Positions 54,312 through 62,688 of a stretch of DNA of 64,000 bases are shown piece after piece. The notes under the pieces were generated by a model, which was not told where the DNA came from, searched no databases, and was given only the letters and a program-made list of their open reading frames with translations. Position 1 is the first letter of the stretch. Each line of letters begins with the position of its first letter. The stretch is from NCBI RefSeq assembly GCF_003385895.1, contig NZ_QRDQ01000011.1, forward strand, positions 300,855-364,854, read 5' to 3'. The stretch is from Flavobacterium cutihirudinis (GTDB taxonomy: Bacteria > Bacteroidota > Bacteroidia > Flavobacteriales > Flavobacteriaceae). The position numbers and the translations under genes were made by a program.

Positions 54312-54856
54312 AGCGCATCTAAAGCCACATTCAATTCCAAAACATTCACTGTTTCAGGACCAACGACAGCCGTATTAATTTTAGATTCAACCAAAGCTTT
54401 TACTTTAGCTTCGTCCAGTTTTCTTTCTTTCGCAATTCGTTTTACCTGAATCAGCGCCCCTTGCGGAGAAATATTCGGATCCAAACCACTTCCAGAAGCC
54501 GTAACCATATCCGACGGAATATCAGATTTTTTCAAGTATGGATGAACCAATAAAAGTGTATCAATTCTTTTTTGAACCAAAGCCAAATAATCAGGGTTGC
54601 TTGGACCTTTGTTACTTCCGGCACTTCCCGCAGCATTATAATCAACAGTCGAAGGTCTTCCCCGGAAATAATTCGACTTATCGAATTTCTGACCAATTTT
54701 TTGGTAACCAACCACTTTTCCGTTAACCGAAATCGTTTCTCCTTTTCCTTGATTTGGAGCAATTTGTGCGATTCCGTAAATCGCTAAAGGATAAATAACT
54801 GCGAACAAGATTAAAGTCGCCACAGTAAGTTTTATTATAGAAAATAGATTTTTCAT
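54305..54856 (-). CDS. kdpC: K+-transporting ATPase subunit KdpC
   Basis: Small accessory subunit of the KdpFABC pump that stabilises nucleotide binding by KdpB. The 183-residue protein has one N-terminal membrane helix (about 8-30). The family motifs are FDKSNYFRGRPS, NKGPSNPDYL and SGSGLDPNISPQGA. The stop is embedded in an octamer repeat. The gap to kdpB (124 nt) is filled with related repeats. Confidence 0.96.
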   Translation of the reverse strand: MKNLFSIIKLTVATLILFAVIYPLAIYGIAQIAPNQGKGETISVNGKVVGYQKIGQKFDKSNYFRGRPSTVDYNAAGSAGSNKGPSNPDYLALVQKRIDTLLLVHPYLKKSDIPSDMVTASGSGLDPNISPQGALIQVKRIAKERKLDEAKVKALVESKINTAVVGPETVNVLELNVALDALR

Positions 54857-54866
54857 TTTTTTAAAG

Positions 54867-54983
54867 TTTCTAAGAGACTAAGTCTCTAAGTTTCTAAGTT
54901 TTTTTAAATTCTGATTTGTTAAGGTTTAAAGATTCTAAGAAAAAAAACTTAGAATCTTAGCAACTTAGCGCCTTAGTATCTTA
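54867..54983. repeat. CTAAG/CTTAG octamer arrays, kdpB-kdpC gap
   Basis: Four nnnCTAAG units at 54867-54898. GATTCTAAG (54931-54939) pairs with CTTAGAATC (54948-54956) across eight A. Four CTTAGnnn units at 54948-54979 follow in register, running into the kdpB stop (54981-54983). Confidence 0.85.
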
Positions 54984-57038
54984 CATAAATAGTGCTACTA
55001 ACAAATCAATTACCTTAATTCCAATAAAAGGGACAATCAATCCTCCAAGACCATAAATCAAAAGGTTTCTTTTTAAGATCGCACTCGCTCCAATTGGTCG
55101 GTAATCAACCCCTTTCAGCGCAAGCGGAATCAAAATTGGAATAATAACCGCATTGAAAATTACAGCCGATAAAATCGCACTTTCAGGACTATGCAAATGC
55201 ATAATATTCAAACCTTGAAGCGCAGGAATCGCAGTAATAAAAAGAGCAGGAACAATAGCAAAATATTTCGCAACGTCATTTGCAATAGAAAAAGTAGTTA
55301 AAGTACCTCGAGTCATTAAAAGCTGTTTTCCAATTTCAACAATCTCGATTAGTTTCGTTGGATCATTGTCAAGATCGACCATGTTTCCGGCTTCTTTTGC
55401 CGCTTGAGTTCCGCTGTTCATCGCAACACCAACATTGGCTTGGGCAAGGGCAGGAGCATCATTTGTTCCGTCACCCATCATGGCAACCAGTCTTCCTTCA
55501 GCTTGTTCTTTTCTGATATAATTCATTTTGTCCTCAGGTTTAGCCTCGGCAATAAAATCATCAACACCAGCTGCTTCAGCAATAAATTTAGCCGTAAGCG
55601 GATTATCTCCTGTAACCATAACCGTTTTGATTCCCATTCTGCGTAAGCGCTCAAAACGTTCTTTCATTCCGGTTTTGATAATATCCTGAAGTTCGATAAC
55701 ACCTTGAACTTCATTGTTTTTGATTACCACTAATGGAGTTCCTCCGTTAGATGAAATAGAAATTACTTGTTGTGCAGTATCTTCAGGGAAAGAATTTCCG
55801 GCTTGTTGCGCAATGTTTTTTGCAGCGTCTTGTGCTCCTTTTCTAATATTAGTTCCATCTTTTAATACGACTCCAGAAGTTCTAGTTTCCGCAGTAAATT
55901 TGATAGTATGTGAAATATCAGAAGTAGTCTTTAAGAAACTTGCTTTCGTTTCATTTTTTACATCTATCATTTCACTCAACTCCAAAATACTCTTTCCTTC
56001 CGGAGTATCATCTGCAAGCGAACTTAAAACAGCCGATTTAACGAAATCATCAAAAGAAATTCCTTTTGTTGGGTAAAAATTGGTCGCTTTTCTATTTCCA
56101 ATGGTAATGGTTCCAGTTTTATCCAAAAGCAAAACATCAATATCTCCAGCAGTTTCAACCGCTTTCCCCGATTTTGTAATTACGTTAGCGCGCAACGCTC
56201 TGTCCATTCCGGCAATACCAATTGCAGAAAGCAGACCTCCAATTGTAGTTGGAATCAAACACACGAATAATGCAATGAAAGCCGCGATCGTGATGGGTGC
56301 GTTGGCATAGTCGGCAAACGGTTTTAGCGTAACGCACACAATCACGAATATTAAAGTAAATGCGGCTAATAAAATGGTTAAGGCAATTTCGTTTGGTGTT
56401 TTCTGACGGCTTGCACCTTCAACCAAAGCAATCATTTTATCTAGAAAGCTTTCGCCAGGTTCAGAAGTAACTTTTACTTTAATTTTGTCAGATAATACTT
56501 TTGTTCCTCCGGTTACAGATGATTTATCACCGCCAGCTTCCCGAATAACAGGAGCACTTTCTCCGGTAATGGCACTTTCGTCGATTGTAGCCAGACCTTC
56601 GATAATTTCACCATCGGCAGCAATTAAATCGCCAGCTTCACAAACGAAAATATCGTCTTTTTTTAATGCCGAAGAACTGATGTTTTTGATTTCTCCGTTT
56701 GGTAAAATTTGTCTTGCAGGAGTTTCTTCTCTTGTTTTTCGTAAACTGTCGGCTTGTGCTTTTCCTCTTGCTTCGGCAATTGCTTCGGCGAAATTGGCAA
56801 ATAAAAGTGTTGCCAATAAAATTAAGAACACAATTAGGTTATAAGTAAAACTTCCCTGATCGTTTGCGCCCATTAATATCGAAATGCAGACAGCAAACAT
56901 AATGGCTGTTCCAATTTCTACGGTAAACATTACCGGATTTTTGATCATCATTTTTGGGTTCAGCTTGACAAAAGACTGCAAGAATGCTTCTTTTACCTGT
57001 TTACTTTCAAACAATGATGTGGATTTATTAGTTGTCAT
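54981..57038 (-). CDS. kdpB: K+-transporting P-type ATPase subunit KdpB
   Basis: The ATP-hydrolysing subunit of the Kdp pump, 685 residues. The phosphorylation aspartate D306 is in LLLDKTGTIT. The TGES actuator motif (AITGESAP), MVTGDNPLTA and GDGTNDAPALAQANVG hinge motif are complete. Seven membrane helices. It is full length compared with other KdpB. The stop codon lies in a repeat, and a REP-like element separates it from kdpA. Confidence 0.97.
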   Translation of the reverse strand: MTTNKSTSLFESKQVKEAFLQSFVKLNPKMMIKNPVMFTVEIGTAIMFAVCISILMGANDQGSFTYNLIVFLILLATLLFANFAEAIAEARGKAQADSLRKTREETPARQILPNGEIKNISSSALKKDDIFVCEAGDLIAADGEIIEGLATIDESAITGESAPVIREAGGDKSSVTGGTKVLSDKIKVKVTSEPGESFLDKMIALVEGASRQKTPNEIALTILLAAFTLIFVIVCVTLKPFADYANAPITIAAFIALFVCLIPTTIGGLLSAIGIAGMDRALRANVITKSGKAVETAGDIDVLLLDKTGTITIGNRKATNFYPTKGISFDDFVKSAVLSSLADDTPEGKSILELSEMIDVKNETKASFLKTTSDISHTIKFTAETRTSGVVLKDGTNIRKGAQDAAKNIAQQAGNSFPEDTAQQVISISSNGGTPLVVIKNNEVQGVIELQDIIKTGMKERFERLRRMGIKTVMVTGDNPLTAKFIAEAAGVDDFIAEAKPEDKMNYIRKEQAEGRLVAMMGDGTNDAPALAQANVGVAMNSGTQAAKEAGNMVDLDNDPTKLIEIVEIGKQLLMTRGTLTTFSIANDVAKYFAIVPALFITAIPALQGLNIMHLHSPESAILSAVIFNAVIIPILIPLALKGVDYRPIGASAILKRNLLIYGLGGLIVPFIGIKVIDLLVALFM

Positions 57039-57084
57039 TTTCTTGTAAAAAGTTAAATGTTATTTGTTAAATGTTATGCGCTAA

Positions 57085-57226
57085 AAACACATAGATTATA
57101 GAACATAGCCAGCGGTTTTAACCGCTGGGACGCAACGTATATCACAATCTTTGTCCCCGCAATTCGTTTCCCGTGGTTGAAACCACGGGCTATGTTTGAA
57201 ATATTTTGCGTTTATTTTTATGTGTT
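57085..57226. repeat. Nested REP-like element between kdpA and kdpB
   Basis: Outer arms AAACACATA (57085-57093) and TATGTGTTT (57218-57226). Inner arms are AACATAGCC (57102-57110) and GGCTATGTT (57187-57195). Inside lie two hairpins, AGCGGTT/AACCGCT and CCCGTGGTT/AACCACGGG. A two-copy GTTAAATGTTAT repeat lies just before it. Confidence 0.8.
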
Positions 57227-57239
57227 TAAGTCAGCATTT

Positions 57240-58961
57240 TTATTTCAGTGTAAAATACTCCGCCAAAGGTCCAAGTGCCAGCGCCGGAAAGAACGATAAA
57301 GCAGCGATAATGGCGATTACGGCAAAAGTCATGATTCCGAAAATGGATGTGTCAGTTTTTAAAGTTCCTGCACTCTCTGGAATGTATTTTTTACCTGCCA
57401 GTAAACCAGCAATTGCCAATGGACCAATGATTGGAATAAAACGGCTTAACAGTAATACAATTCCTGTAGTGATATTCCAGAATGGATTATTATCTCCTAA
57501 ACCTTCAAAACCAGAACCGTTATTAGCAGCGCTCGAAGTATATTCGTATAACATTTCAGAGAATCCGTGGTTACCAGGATTGTTTAACCAGCCTGTCGCA
57601 TTGCCGCTAAACCAATAACCCATTGCAGTATCATGTGCAGCAAAATAAGAAGCTAAAGCAGTTCCCGCTAATATTAATAAAGGATGAAGAATAGCTATAA
57701 AAGCAGCAATTTTAACTTCCCGTGCTTCGATTTTCTTACCTAAAAATTCAGGAGTTCGGCCAACCATTAATCCAGAGATAAATACAGCCAGAATAATGAA
57801 AATGTAGTAGTTTAAAATGCCAACACCGCATCCGCCGTAAAAGGCATTTACCATCATAGATAATAATTGCATAGCACCAGAAATAGGCATAGAACTATCG
57901 TGCATACTGTTTACAGAACCTGTAGAAATTACTGTTGTTGCGATACTCCAGAATCCTGAAATTGCTGGGCCAAACCGAACTTCTTTTCCTTCCATCGCTC
58001 CTGTTGTTTGCGCAATTCCCATTTTTTCGATAGCAGGATTTCCGTTGATTTCACTCATAACTGTTGGAACAACCAAGAGTAAAAATCCAACTGTCATTAC
58101 ACCAAAAATAATATTCGATAGTTTTCTTTTGTTTAGGAAAAATCCAAGAGCAAAAATCATCGCAAACGGAATAATCATTTGTGCCCAAAGTTCAACTCCA
58201 TTAGTAAAATAAGTTGGATTTTCTAATGGATGCGCTGAGTTGGCTCCAAAAAATCCACCACCATTTGTACCAATATGTTTGATTGCAATAAAAGCTGCAG
58301 CTGGTCCACGAGAAACTTCTACATGATCACCTTGAAGTGTTGTAATAGCATCTTTTCCTTCAAAAGTCATTGGAGTACCACTAAAAACTAATGCGATAGC
58401 TACAATTGCTGAAAGTGGTAATAAGACACGAGTACAGCTTTTGATGAAATAATTATAAAAATTACCCAATTGTTCTGTTGTTCTTTCTTTCATTGCTGTG
58501 AAAATCATAGCGGCTGCAGCCATTCCGATACCAGCAGAAACAAATTGAAGGAACATCAAGACGATTTGTGAAAGGTAAGAAACCCCGCTTTCGCCTGAAT
58601 AATGCTGTAAGTTACAATTGACTAAAAATGAAATAGCAGTGTTAAATGCCAGATCTGGCGTCATTGAAGGGTTGTTATCTGGATTTAAAGGCAAAGACCC
58701 CTGAAACAATAAGACAAAGAAGCAAAGAAAGAACCAAACCATATTAATACTTAAAAGTGCTTTTAAGTGTTGTTTCCAGTTCATTTCTTCAGCAGGATTT
58801 ATACCGCTTATTTTAAAAATAAATTTTTCAATTGGATTGAAAATCGGGTCAAAAAGTGTTTTATCTCCTAAATAAACTTTAGCAATATATTTTCCTAAAG
58901 GAATCGCTAAAACAATAGTTAGGAGGAAAATACCAATGACGCCTAATAATTCTGTGTTCAT
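57240..58961 (-). CDS. kdpA: K+-transporting ATPase subunit KdpA
   Basis: K+-binding and channel-like subunit of KdpFABC, 573 residues, with about ten membrane helices. The selectivity-filter regions are recognisable, including FLVNCNLQHYSG, KHIGTNGGGFFGANSAHPLENP and the third-repeat SSAANNGSGFEG. The C-terminus is normal. It lies 103 nt downstream of kdpF. Confidence 0.97.
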   Translation of the reverse strand: MNTELLGVIGIFLLTIVLAIPLGKYIAKVYLGDKTLFDPIFNPIEKFIFKISGINPAEEMNWKQHLKALLSINMVWFFLCFFVLLFQGSLPLNPDNNPSMTPDLAFNTAISFLVNCNLQHYSGESGVSYLSQIVLMFLQFVSAGIGMAAAAMIFTAMKERTTEQLGNFYNYFIKSCTRVLLPLSAIVAIALVFSGTPMTFEGKDAITTLQGDHVEVSRGPAAAFIAIKHIGTNGGGFFGANSAHPLENPTYFTNGVELWAQMIIPFAMIFALGFFLNKRKLSNIIFGVMTVGFLLLVVPTVMSEINGNPAIEKMGIAQTTGAMEGKEVRFGPAISGFWSIATTVISTGSVNSMHDSSMPISGAMQLLSMMVNAFYGGCGVGILNYYIFIILAVFISGLMVGRTPEFLGKKIEAREVKIAAFIAILHPLLILAGTALASYFAAHDTAMGYWFSGNATGWLNNPGNHGFSEMLYEYTSSAANNGSGFEGLGDNNPFWNITTGIVLLLSRFIPIIGPLAIAGLLAGKKYIPESAGTLKTDTSIFGIMTFAVIAIIAALSFFPALALGPLAEYFTLK

Positions 58962-59064
58962 AATTTTTATATTTTTTAGTGAAAAAGGAGGTGATTTGTA
59001 AAATGAGTTGATGAATAAAATTTGCGTTTACATTTCACTTAAAGCATTTCACTTTTTACATGAT

Positions 59065-59142
59065 TTAAAATTTTTCGGGTTTGATTAATACATAGACCAA
59101 ATACACGAAAACGGCGATTGAAATAATAAATAGTGTGGTCAT
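59065..59142 (-). CDS. kdpF: KdpF, small K+-ATPase subunit
   Basis: A 25-residue single-helix peptide, MTTLFIISIAVF...VYVLIKPEKF. The C-terminal KPEKF matches the KdpF hallmark (RPEKF in E. coli). KdpF stabilises the KdpFABC complex. The frame is short but complete, with ATG at 59142 and TAA at 59065-59067, directly upstream of kdpA and 3 nt after another micro-ORF. Confidence 0.93.
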   Translation of the reverse strand: MTTLFIISIAVFVYLVYVLIKPEKF

Positions 59143-59145
59143 GAT

Positions 59146-59229
59146 TTAGATTTTTTCAAAAAATTCAACAGAGAGAAAACAAATGGCAAACAGCACAACG
59201 GCCAGCCCGAGTAAAAGAAAAGTGATCAT
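59146..59229 (-). CDS. 27-residue single-helix micro-protein upstream of kdpF
   Basis: A complete 28-codon frame (ATG at 59229, TAA at 59146-59148) encoding MITFLLLGLAVVLF and then SVEFFEKI. It has one transmembrane helix and an acidic C-terminus. It ends 3 nt before the kdpF start, so translation is likely coupled. It resembles KdpF in size and topology but lacks the KPEKF tail. Function unknown; possible regulator or extra subunit of the Kdp pump. Confidence 0.65.
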   Translation of the reverse strand: MITFLLLGLAVVLFAICFLSVEFFEKI

Positions 59230-59250
59230 AGGATAATTATTTTAGAATTC

Positions 59251-59270
59251 AGATTTTAGATTTTAGATTG
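59251..59270. repeat. AGATTTT heptamer array
   Basis: Three units of AGATTTT/AGATTG in a row upstream of the micro-ORF, preceded by a similar TTTTAGAATTC. It is small, but of the same short-period style as the other arrays. Confidence 0.5.
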
Positions 59271-59315
59271 TTGTTTGGCGGTTAAAAAATTAAACAGTTA
59301 ACCAATTCAACATAT

Positions 59316-59597
59316 TTATACTCCCGAAGTATTAATCTGCTTGATATATTCTGCTTTAAGCGTTTGAGGAAATAGATGTGAAATATTGCAGTGACGCATT
59401 TCCATGAAAGAAGAGACCGAAAAAACATACACATTAGAAATGGCATTTTTAGTTTCGATACTTCCTGTAATAAACAAACGTTCGGCAAGAGCCAGACATT
59501 TTTTTGCTCTCACGATGTTTCCAGAAATAATAGATTTTTTGGTTATCTCGGCAAACCGTTCGGCTTGTTTGTAGATTGAGGTTACTTGATTTTTCAT
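59316..59597 (-). CDS. Uncharacterised small protein at the head of the kdp operon
   Basis: A 93-residue soluble, mainly helical protein. A lysine-rich N-terminal half (SIYKQAERFAEITKKSII) is followed by ALAERLFITGSIETKNAISNVYVFSVSSFMEMRHC. It may belong to DUF7674; this is a guess from memory. Three histidine/cysteine residues occur near the end of this segment. It starts the kdp unit and lies about 270 nt before the end of the NtrC-type regulator. It is not the antisense frame at 59391-59579. Confidence 0.65.
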   Translation of the reverse strand: MKNQVTSIYKQAERFAEITKKSIISGNIVRAKKCLALAERLFITGSIETKNAISNVYVFSVSSFMEMRHCNISHLFPQTLKAEYIKQINTSGV

Positions 59598-59716
59598 TTG
59601 GAATGAATTTTTAATGTTCTCTCTCCTTATGCCAAAAGATGTTCCGAAAAAATGAAGTTGTGGTTAAAGTGCTGTAAATAAAAAGAATATAGTTTCGTGC
59701 CAAAAATCAGGCATAA

Positions 59717-59748
59717 AAAAAGCCTATCAAAATGATAAGCTTTTATTG
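59717..59748 (-). terminator. Terminator of the NtrC-type regulator gene
   Basis: AAAAGC...GCTTTT imperfect hairpin with inner ATCA/TGAT. On the minus strand it is followed by seven T. Confidence 0.7.
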
Positions 59749-59770
59749 AAATGATATGGTTGTTACGTTT

Positions 59771-59866
59771 CCTGCAAGGTTTTCAAAACCTTGAGGTATT
59801 CTATTTAAGTGTAAAGTTTAAAATTATGTAAAATCTAAACCTACAAGGTTTTGAAAACCTTGCAGG
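59771..59866. repeat. Inverted pair of GGTTTTCAAAACC palindromes
   Basis: Palindrome copies at 59771-59796 and 59840-59866, separated by 43 nt of AT-rich DNA. The right copy ends 2 nt before the regulator's stop codon. A third copy is at 54230-54256. Confidence 0.8.
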
Positions 59867-59867
59867 A

Positions 59868-61214
59868 TTAGGACTGTATATTATATTCTTCTAGCTTTCT
59901 ATATAAAGTCGCAATTCCAATTTCTAATAATCTTGAGGTTTCTGCTTTATTTCCTTTCGTATAATTTAAAACCTTTTGAATATGGAGTTTTTCAACACTC
60001 TGCATCGAGAAAGCCGACATTGATTTGGCGCTTTTCTCCGCTTGATGTTGCATTTCATATGGCAGAACATCCGAAGTTAAAGTATCACCACTACTCAAAA
60101 TAACCGATCTTTCGATAATGTTTTTAAGTTCGCGGATATTTCCCGGCCAGGAATAATTTTCTAATTTCTGAAGAAAATCATCTGAGATCTTTAATGTTTT
60201 CTTATTCGTTTTTTCAGAAAACTGTTTAACGAAATGATGCGTTAACACCGCAATATCTTTAATTCTTTCTCTTAAAGAAGGCAGTTTTATTTCGAATATA
60301 TTCAATCGGAAATACAAATCAGAACGGAAACGATGTTCGTCGCTTTCTGTTTTTAAATCTCGGTTTGTAGCGGCAATTAATCTGAAATTTGATTTTTTCG
60401 GAGTGGTATCTCCAACGGGAATATATTCGGAAGTTTCTAAAACACGCAATAATTTTGCCTGAAGATCAATTGGCATTTCACCAATTTCGTCCAGAAATAA
60501 AGTTCCGCCATTCGCTTCTTCAATAAAACCCTTTTTATCTTTTACAGCTCCCGTAAAAGCACCTTGTTTGTGACCGAAAAGTTCGCTTTCTAAAATTTCT
60601 TTGGTGAAAGTACTGCAGTTCAAGGCCACAAATGATTTCCCGACACGGTTGCTATTTTCATGAATTGCCTGCGCAAAAACTTCTTTTCCTGTTCCGGTTT
60701 CACCTGTCAATAAAACAGTCGAATCGGTTTTGGCAACTTTTTGAGCGAGATCAATAACTTGTTCAATTCCTTTCGATTTTCCAACAATAGTGCTGAAGGA
60801 ATATTTATCGTTGATGCGTTTTTCAAGCTGCTGTACTTTCTTTTGCAAATGCACTTTTTCAACCGCTTTATAAAGGAGCGGAATAATTTTATCGTTATCA
60901 TCGCCTTTTACGATATAATCGAAAGCGCCATTTTTCATTGCCTGAACGCCGTCTGGAATATTTCCAAAAGCAGTTAGCAGAATAACTTCTGTCAAAGGAA
61001 AACTTCCTTTTATGTTTTGTAGAAAATCAACGCCATTTCCGTCAGGCAATTTTACATCGCATAAAACAACATCAATATCCGTTTGTTCCAATTTTTTAAA
61101 ACCTGATTTTAAATCTTTGGCTTCAATAACTTCAAATCCTTCCGATTTTATAATACGCGCTAACAAACTTCTAAGTTTTTCTTCGTCGTCTATAATTAAA
61201 ATTTTGTGTGTCAT
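59868..61214 (-). CDS. NtrC-family sigma-54 response regulator
   Basis: A 448-residue activator with three domains. The receiver has D53 in VVLCDVKLPDG. The AAA+ domain has Walker A GETGTGKEVFA, the sigma-54-contact GAFTGA loop and Walker B GTLFLDEIGEMP. A C-terminal Fis-type helix-turn-helix ends at IATLYRKLEEY. The ATG at 61214 is chosen (MTHKILIIDDEEKL) over a longer frame to 61388 that would overlap the divergent gene. Its position upstream of kdp suggests that it controls K+ uptake in place of KdpE. Confidence 0.9.
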   Translation of the reverse strand: MTHKILIIDDEEKLRSLLARIIKSEGFEVIEAKDLKSGFKKLEQTDIDVVLCDVKLPDGNGVDFLQNIKGSFPLTEVILLTAFGNIPDGVQAMKNGAFDYIVKGDDNDKIIPLLYKAVEKVHLQKKVQQLEKRINDKYSFSTIVGKSKGIEQVIDLAQKVAKTDSTVLLTGETGTGKEVFAQAIHENSNRVGKSFVALNCSTFTKEILESELFGHKQGAFTGAVKDKKGFIEEANGGTLFLDEIGEMPIDLQAKLLRVLETSEYIPVGDTTPKKSNFRLIAATNRDLKTESDEHRFRSDLYFRLNIFEIKLPSLRERIKDIAVLTHHFVKQFSEKTNKKTLKISDDFLQKLENYSWPGNIRELKNIIERSVILSSGDTLTSDVLPYEMQHQAEKSAKSMSAFSMQSVEKLHIQKVLNYTKGNKAETSRLLEIGIATLYRKLEEYNIQS

Positions 61215-61381
61215 TTGCAGATAAGCTAAAACCGAATTGGTGTTTTGATGTACAAATTTAGGTTTAAAATCACTTTCCTTTTTTGATTCAGCGCAAAATA
61301 TTTTTAAAAGAGGAATTGGTTTTAAAATCAATTCTTCAAAAAGAAATGTACTTTTAAGCAAAATTTGAATCCATATAATAT

Positions 61382-62593
61382 ATGTCAAAACGTATTTTTC
61401 TTATCCTTATATTATTCTTCGGATATTTTACTTGCTTTTCTAATGAAATCGCTCAAAAAGATTCTTCGAAATCCAAAACCATTTCCTTCAAAATAAAACT
61501 AAAAACAGCTGATAATGTAAAAATTGTAGTTTCACCTTTAAAATATAATAAACATTTTGCGTACAGTTTTACATTGGACGACGGTTACAGATCAGCTTAT
61601 TTGACTGCTTTTCCTTTATTGAACGGAGGAAGAATCAGTAATTCGTTGATTACGGAGTGGAAAATCGATCAAGGTGGAGACGGGACAATGTCAAAAGGTC
61701 TTTTTTATTCGGATGGAATGGGAAATAAAATTCCGTTTAAATTAGGTTTAGCTATAAATGGTGGCGCAATAGGAGATTTTTCTGCCTATCGAGGGCATCT
61801 TTCGTGGGCTGAGGTAAAAGAAATGTACGATGCTGGTTGGGATATTTTTAATCATGGTTTTCATCATGCAACAAAATCAGGTACAAATTTCTTGACAGAA
61901 GTAACAGAAAACACAACTTCAATCAGACAAAACCTTGATTTTACGATGTCTCATTTTGTAGTTCCGGGTGGGGAAGGCGATGAGAAATATTATTTGGAAT
62001 ATGAAAAAGATGCACTCAATAACGGGCATTTTTCGGTTGCATCTTATTATGGTGTAGGGCCAGTTTTTAATATCAATTCAAAAATGAATTTAGATAAAAT
62101 GATTACGGCCAGAACTTTTGTACAGAGTTCAAAAGATACTATTAGTTTTAAAACCATGGATAATTATTTAAAAACTTTAGATTCGATTGCAAAACAACCA
62201 AATGCATCTTGGTTTAGCGAATTCACGCACGGAACAGGAAATGCAAACTTATGGAACTTAAGCATACGTTTTTCCGATTTCAAATATTATATGACAGCGC
62301 TTGCTGATAAATATGGGGTAAAAGGAAACGATTCAATTTGGATGGCGCCGTGGCAGGAAGTATATGAATATATTTGGTTAAGAGACCGAATAAAAATGGA
62401 TTACATACAAAAAGGAAAAGACGTAGAAGTGAAAATTGTTATTCCGGAGATTCCTGAAATCTTTAGAAATCGAGATATTTCATTAAATATAGAAACTTCA
62501 TCAAAATTTGAAATTGAATCAAGTAAAGATGTAATTATAAAAGATGACGGTAAAACAAACCATAAATTAATTCATTTGAAATTAGAAAAATAA
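61382..62593 (+). CDS. Exported polysaccharide deacetylase-like protein
   Basis: A 403-residue NodB-type carbohydrate esterase homologue. A signal peptide (about residues 1-20, CFS|NE) is followed by a NodB domain with the metal and catalytic motif FTLDDGYRSAY and the two-histidine metal site IFNHGFHHA. A small beta-rich C-terminal region (about 350-403) ends in LIHLKLEK. Substrate unknown. It is divergent from the sigma-54 activator. Confidence 0.82.
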   Translation: MSKRIFLILILFFGYFTCFSNEIAQKDSSKSKTISFKIKLKTADNVKIVVSPLKYNKHFAYSFTLDDGYRSAYLTAFPLLNGGRISNSLITEWKIDQGGDGTMSKGLFYSDGMGNKIPFKLGLAINGGAIGDFSAYRGHLSWAEVKEMYDAGWDIFNHGFHHATKSGTNFLTEVTENTTSIRQNLDFTMSHFVVPGGEGDEKYYLEYEKDALNNGHFSVASYYGVGPVFNINSKMNLDKMITARTFVQSSKDTISFKTMDNYLKTLDSIAKQPNASWFSEFTHGTGNANLWNLSIRFSDFKYYMTALADKYGVKGNDSIWMAPWQEVYEYIWLRDRIKMDYIQKGKDVEVKIVIPEIPEIFRNRDISLNIETSSKFEIESSKDVIIKDDGKTNHKLIHLKLEK

Positions 62594-62595
62594 AC

Positions 62596-62611
62596 ATTTG
62601 TAGCTACAAAT
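62596..62611. terminator. Short palindrome after the deacetylase
   Basis: ATTTGTAGCTACAAAT, a perfect 16-nt palindrome 3 nt after the stop. It may be a weak terminator. Confidence 0.4.
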
Positions 62612-62661
62612 ATTATAATTCTATTAACATTAGAAAGCAAAGTGCATCAATTTAAATGAGT

Positions 62662-62669
62662 TAATTTTG
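62662..62669 (+). promoter_or_regulatory. -7 element of the monooxygenase gene
   Basis: TAATTTTG, exact consensus, about 20 nt upstream of the ATG. Confidence 0.55.
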
Positions 62670-62688
62670 CACCTTAGCATTATTTTAT

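Noticed and set aside
59316..59597. Overlapping frames around the head of kdp (59282-59488 minus and 59391-59579 plus)
   Set aside because: They lack a recognisable start context or family pattern; the 93-residue frame is the better candidate.
59230..59597. c-di-AMP (ydaO-type) or other riboswitch ahead of kdp
   Set aside because: No recognisable conserved riboswitch core could be seen in the available gaps. This needs a covariance-model scan to decide.
59598..59716. Possible sigma-54 promoter ahead of the kdp unit
   Set aside because: A TTGGCA-like word occurs on the minus strand, but the required GC at the right -12 spacing is absent in every alignment tried. The NtrC-type activator makes such a promoter likely, but not at this spot by eye.
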